Positions 59,772-64,000 of a DNA stretch of 64,000 nucleotides are shown in pieces. Source of the DNA: Prinia subflava (Eukaryota; Chordata; Aves; Passeriformes; Cisticolidae). Below the pieces are notes generated by a model, which was given only the letters and a program-made list of their open reading frames with translations, was not told where the DNA came from and did not search any database. The DNA lies in the NCBI RefSeq assembly GCF_021018805.1, contig NW_026960610.1, forward strand, positions 620,001-684,000. Reading direction: 5' to 3'. Both the position numbers and the translations under genes were made by a program. Every line of letters begins with the position of its first letter. The first letter of the stretch is position 1.

Positions 59772-60900
59772 ATGGGTGTGATTCATAGTAGTACGTGTCA
59801 TAGCCAAGAGAGAGTTTTAAAAAGAGACAGACGAAAAAGTGTCAAAAGTGGGTTGCCAAGAAATTATATTCTGACCCTTTAAAGTTCAGCAAAGAGATTC
59901 AGAATGTTTAGTTGTGAGAGATCAGACAACCTTTAGTTATCTTAAAGTTTAGATTGCCAATCAGAATATTCCAGTTTAGATTGAAGCATTGTTAAAGTAC
60001 TTCGTTTTTCCTTTTATTTTAAGGCCTAAAAACTGAGATGATGTTATAGTAAACAAGCAGACCCTTCCAAAAGGACAGTAAAGAAGATTCTCCCTAACAT
60101 CCCCCTAGAACAATTGTCAGACCAATAATATCCTTAAAAGACCACAAAGAGTCCAGATAAAGTTGACATGTTATAGTAAAAGAATATAGCTGAGATTAAA
60201 ATTACAAAGAGAGTAGTCATAGTGTAAGACCTGAATTCAGTAAATGTGTAACCAGTTAAACCAACATCTCTAAGCCCAAGAAGACCCTGATGTAAAACCA
60301 CTATCTTATGCAGCCTGCTGGCTAGAAAACTATAAGTAATGAAAATGTGAAAATATGCAAACTCTCCCTCCTACCCCAGCTGTACCTCCAGTCTCTTCCT
60401 TAACCTCTCCAACAGTTCCCCTTCACCAATTGTGATACCCTCACTTCCCCACTTGGGAGTGGGAACCACCCCTGCCCAGTGTTTCTCTTGGCCCGTCTCC
60501 ACTACTGCTCCCTCTACCTGGTGTTTTAGAGGAAGAGACAGATTACAACACCCAATCCAAAGCACCAAGAACAGAGGAGGTCTTTCCCCTTAGAAAAGTT
60601 CCTATAGATTAATTAAAAAGATTAAAATTTATAAATGCACCTTTGACAGCCCCTGAAGCCCAAGACTCTAAGAAAGAGAGAGGGTTTAGTAGAAGCCCCC
60701 ATTGGAATGTCTAACCAGCTAGACCAGCTTCTGAGGCCAAATAGTTATTTCTAGAGAGAGTTAAACTCTATTCTAATAGTTCTGTTCACTCCAGAAGAAG
60801 CCCGGATAGTCCAGATAGCAAAAATAAAAAAAATAGACTGTGACACCCAAGAGACCATAAGATGCCCTTAATAGACACCAGCTAAAATTCAGACCAAGAA
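59772..60900 (+). pseudogene. gag: Degraded gammaretroviral gag
   Basis: ATG at 59772 opens a short MGV... frame, a myristoylation-type start. Further along, a Pro-rich p12-like stretch (60360-60550) is followed by capsid-type FPLRKVP at about 60583 and the spaced L-D-Q-L...P-N-S-Y motif of gamma capsid at about 60720-60750. Where the family has a tryptophan, the codon is TAG (60752-60754). Many further TAG/TAA codons interrupt the frame in a G-to-A pattern. No protein can be made from it. Confidence 0.7.
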
Positions 60901-61224
60901 AAAAAAAAAAAAAAGCAAAGCATGAGAGACTATAGATCCCTGATAGTGAGAATCAAAGTCTACGGTCTACCTCTCAAAACTACTAGACCCAGTAGTTAAG
61001 AGATAACCAACTTGCCTGCAAACAGTTGCAGTAACAGCTACCCTAATAAAAGAAGTCTAAAAGGTTGATCCTGCAAAAGAAAAAATGCTAAGCCAGAAGA
61101 CTTAACACTAGTTGACTGACTCTAAAATAATGAACACAAGTGACTTAGAATTAATCACCCTATGCAGTTTCTCGCTAGAGAACCCCTAGCCAATCTAGAA
61201 CATGATTCAAAGTAAGAAGAAAAT

Positions 61225-62680
61225 TAGTAATTGCAGACAAAGAGAAAGCAGAAGTGCTTTATGCTTTGTTTTGCTGCTGTCTTTAGTGAGAAGACAGCTT
61301 GTCTTCAAGACAGTGGTCATACTGAGTCAGTAGATATTTTTAAAGAACAGAATAGTCCTCCTGTTATCAAAAACAAAGTAGTCAGAGAAGTAGTAATTTG
61401 CTTGAATGCCCACTCACATGAAATCCATCCCAAAGAGATAAGAGAGCTAACTGATAAGTTTGCAAAGCCACTCTATCATCTACCAACAGTCTCAACTCAC
61501 TAGTGAAGTTCTAGATGACTGAGAGCTAGCCAATGTAATTCCCATTCATAAAGAGTAGAGAAGAGCCTAGTAATTATATGCCAGTTAGCCTGACCAAAGT
61601 ACCGAGTAAGATGATAAAGCAGTTTATACTGAGAGCTATTGTGCAGCACTGATGAGATAAACAGAGTATCAGACCCAGCCAGCATGAGCTTAAGAGAAGT
61701 AAGTAGTGTTCGACCCCACTAGCCTCCTTCTCTGACCAGGTGACCTGCCTGGTAGATACATGAAAAGTTGTTTATGTTGTCTATTTAGACTTCAGCAAAG
61801 TCTTTGACACTGTTTCCCACAGCTTATACAAGAACACTCTTTGCTAAGTTAAGAACTGGGTAGATACCCAAGCCCAGAGAGTAGTAACGAATAGTGCTGC
61901 ATCCAGCAGGCAACCAGCCACCAGTGGTGTCCCTCAAAAGTCTGTGCTGAAGCCAGTTCTATTTATTATATTTATTAATAACACAGATGAAAGTATTGAG
62001 TCCTTCATTAGTAAATTTACAGATGACACTAAGCTGAGAGCACGTGTCCATCTGTTAGAGAGTAAGAAGACTCTGTAGAGAAACCTAAAATGATTAGATA
62101 GATAAGCAAAATCCAAGAAGATAACGTTTAATAAGTCCAAATCCCAGGTGTTGCATTTTAGCCACAATAACCCCCTGCAACCTTACAAGTTGAACGTAGT
62201 GTAGCTAGACAGTACCCAAGCAGAAAAAGACCTGAAAGTGCTAGGTGATAACCAACTAAATATGAGCCAGCAGTATGCCCTGATGGCCAAAGCTAACAAT
62301 ATCGTAGGCTGTATTGAGAATAATGCGGCCAGCAGAAGCAGAAAGGTCATCCTTTCCTTACACATAGCATTGGTGAGGCCACTTAGCATTGGTGAGGCCA
62401 CTCCTTGAGTACTGTGCCCAGTTCTGAGCCCCTCAGTTTAAAAAAGACATTAAGATGCTTGAGCGTGTCAAAAGAAAGCAACAAAGCTAGTGAGAAGCTT
62501 AGAACACTAGCCCTATAAATACTAGCTGGAAGAGCTGAAGTTGTTTAGCCTAGAGAAAAAGAGATTCAGAAGTAACATTATCACTACAACTCCCTGAAAG
62601 GTAGTTATAGTAAAGTGAGAGTGAGTCTTGTTCTTCAAGCAGCAACTGATAGAACAAGAAGACACAGTCTTCAGCGGTTC

Positions 62681-62727
<47 letters not shown>

Positions 62728-62868
62728 CTGCCTTGAGAAGTAGTAAAGTCACCATTCCTAGATGTGTGTAAGAAGAGAGTAGATGTAGCACTTAGTGACA
62801 TCATGTAATTAGAGTTAGACTTAATCCTAGAAGTCTCTTCCAGCCTAGTGATTCTGTAATTCTGTAAC
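61225..62868 (+). repeat. CR1 LINE segment (reverse transcriptase to 3' end) inside the provirus
   Basis: The plus strand follows the CR1 second ORF and 3' region: DKEKAEVL-type codons at about 61236, GTCTATTTAGACTTCAGCAA (the YLDFSKAFD region) at about 61778, the AGCCAGCAGTATGCCC and CTTGAGTACTGTGCCCAG blocks, and a 3' tail with ATTCTGTAATTCTGTAA at about 62851. Compared with the CR1 sequence as I know it, most differences are G to A. A run of 44 A (62682-62725) replaces part of the 3' region. It is in sense orientation with the retrovirus. Confidence 0.85.
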
Positions 62869-63248
62869 TAAGAAGAGGAAAATTATGAAAGTCTCTTCCA
62901 GGTGCTGCTCACCACACATACCGCAGTGCGAACTCCAGAGAGGTCAGACCCACGTTATCGGAGTCACAGGACCAGTACCGCCCCTGATGCCGAACCAGAC
63001 CCAACAGGACCACCTGCCACCTCTTCTACGTAGACAGCAATTGAGGGACCAAGAGACCTATCCCTAGTTAAATTGTTATCGAGTGTGTCTTAATTCCTGA
63101 TAAAAAAACCAAGTTTAAAGGCACCCCTCCCACATCTGCTCAGTCTCCCGCTGGGCAATTCCCCTAGAGAACTAAATTTCTTTGAGCAGTGTCTACTGAG
63201 AGGATACACAGTAGGAAGCTGCAAGTTGATGCGGGCTACAGCCCGATC
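62869..63248 (+). other. Provirus 3' internal region
   Basis: Between the CR1 end and the polypurine tract; retains GGG and looks little edited from about 63.06 kb. A short frame at 62885-63067 could be a remnant of a viral gene but has no diagnostic motif. Confidence 0.4.
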
Positions 63249-63268
63249 AAAGAAATAGAGGAGGGATT
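63249..63268 (+). promoter_or_regulatory. Polypurine tract
   Basis: AAAGAAATAGAGGAGGGATT directly before the 3' LTR. Confidence 0.85.
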
Positions 63269-64000
63269 TGTTAGGAACGAAAGAAAAAAAAAAAAAAACA
63301 AAAAACAAAACAACAAAACAACCACCCCACAACTGACCCTCTCCTGGCTAGAGTAACACCCCCCCCCACACCCCAGACAATCTGAGCAGGGAGAGCTGCC
63401 CTGAAGGAAAGTTGCCTGGCAACTTTTCCCTACCTAATTGAAATGTGAAAAGAAGCTGCCCACACCTAGATAGCCCTATTGTCCTTTGTAACTACCTCAT
63501 TTAGCAAGAGTAACTTCGGCTATGACCAGGACAAATGCATATGCATTTGGATATGCAGATAGGGCAGGGCCGCCCCCGTGGATCCTGGGAGGTTTTTTTG
63601 GGGAAACTGCACCCCAGGACAGGAAGCTGGATTCATCAGAAGAGAATTGGATAGTGCCCTGGCTGAGCGGGGAGTGGATGCACCTCCTGGCCTGGTTTGA
63701 AGATTGGCCATGACCTGTGAGGAGCCTGAATGGAATGGGAACCGGCCAGCTGAGCTGACTGATGCAGAGAATGGGAAACTCTTGAAACTTTTCCCTGAGG
63801 GCAAAGAGCTGACTGCCAATGCTCTGCCTTCTGATGGTTGACCAGAGAGAACTGCCAGCTGTTTCTATGGGAACAAGGACTCAGCATCCACTGGGACAGC
63901 ACCTGCTCCTTCAGATGGCTGCAGTAGTGTGGAAAACTCCGATTGGACTTTGCAATCCTGCTGATGATTTTAATAATGAGCTGATCACTTTAATAAAGAG
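63269..64000 (+). repeat. 3' LTR of the CR1-carrying provirus (cut by window end)
   Basis: Nearly identical to 56959-57745; about 45-50 bp of its 3' end are outside the window. Confidence 0.93.

Larger units (their letters stand above)
56959..64000 (+). mobile_element. Young gammaretrovirus-like provirus carrying a CR1 segment
   Basis: Plus-strand provirus: 5' LTR, near-tRNA-Pro primer site, tandem-repeat leader, degraded gag, then CR1 LINE sequence in the place of pol and env, polypurine tract and 3' LTR that runs off the window. The two LTRs differ by only two substitutions over the roughly 700 bp visible (57609/63901 and 57652/63944) apart from A-run lengths, so integration is recent. The interior from about 59.7 to 63.06 kb is rich in A and poor in GGA/GGG, consistent with G-to-A editing. 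The right TSD lies outside the window. Confidence 0.88.

Overview
The window is repeat-rich nuclear DNA from a bird, most likely a songbird. Three host genes stand in the vertebrate order RPL39 - UPF3B - NDUFA1, in human Xq24-type synteny, which maps to chromosome 4 in chicken and 4A in songbirds. The rest is mostly endogenous retrovirus (ERV) DNA plus CR1 LINE fragments. No bacterial features, CRISPR arrays, tRNA or rRNA genes were found.

Layout. 1-13.6 kb has no host exon I can recognise. It holds a CR1 tail (about 528-690), an ERV LTR with a tRNA-Ile primer site (1229-1830), a TAA microsatellite (about 6273-6322) and a 1.35-kb solo LTR (8097-9443). At 14.6-15.6 kb lies a CpG island with a 16-copy 10-bp minisatellite. 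It may be the promoter and first exon of SEPTIN6 on the minus strand, in which case the left 15 kb is its first intron. From 15.6 to 21.3 kb is a stack of nested solo LTRs with exact target-site duplications (TSDs). At 21.32-30.44 kb is a minus-strand provirus joining class II (alpha/beta-like) gag-pol to a gammaretroviral-type env, itself interrupted by a solo LTR. More LTRs lie at 30.6-34.3 kb. At 36.14-41.67 kb is a young minus-strand betaretrovirus-like provirus that keeps gag but has lost pol and nearly all of env.

RPL39 (43.4-45.7 kb, minus) and UPF3B (46.8-52.9 kb, minus, 10 coding exons, 483 codons) look intact. NDUFA1 (53.25 kb, plus) shares a short divergent CpG promoter with UPF3B. 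Its second coding exon is split by a 393-bp solo LTR with a 4-bp TSD, so this copy should be non-functional.

Right of it lie a gag-bearing ERV remnant (54.2-56.96 kb, minus) and a very young gammaretrovirus-like provirus (56,959 to beyond the window end). That provirus has near-identical LTRs, a tandem-repeat leader, a gag region riddled with stops, and a sense CR1 LINE segment where pol and env should be. Both the gag and CR1 parts look G-to-A hypermutated while the LTRs and leader do not. This is the strongest candidate for something unusual in the window.

A broken copy of an essential complex I gene, two intact neighbours and dense young ERVs are what one might expect on a degenerating sex-linked (W or neo-W) chromosome, but that is inference only.
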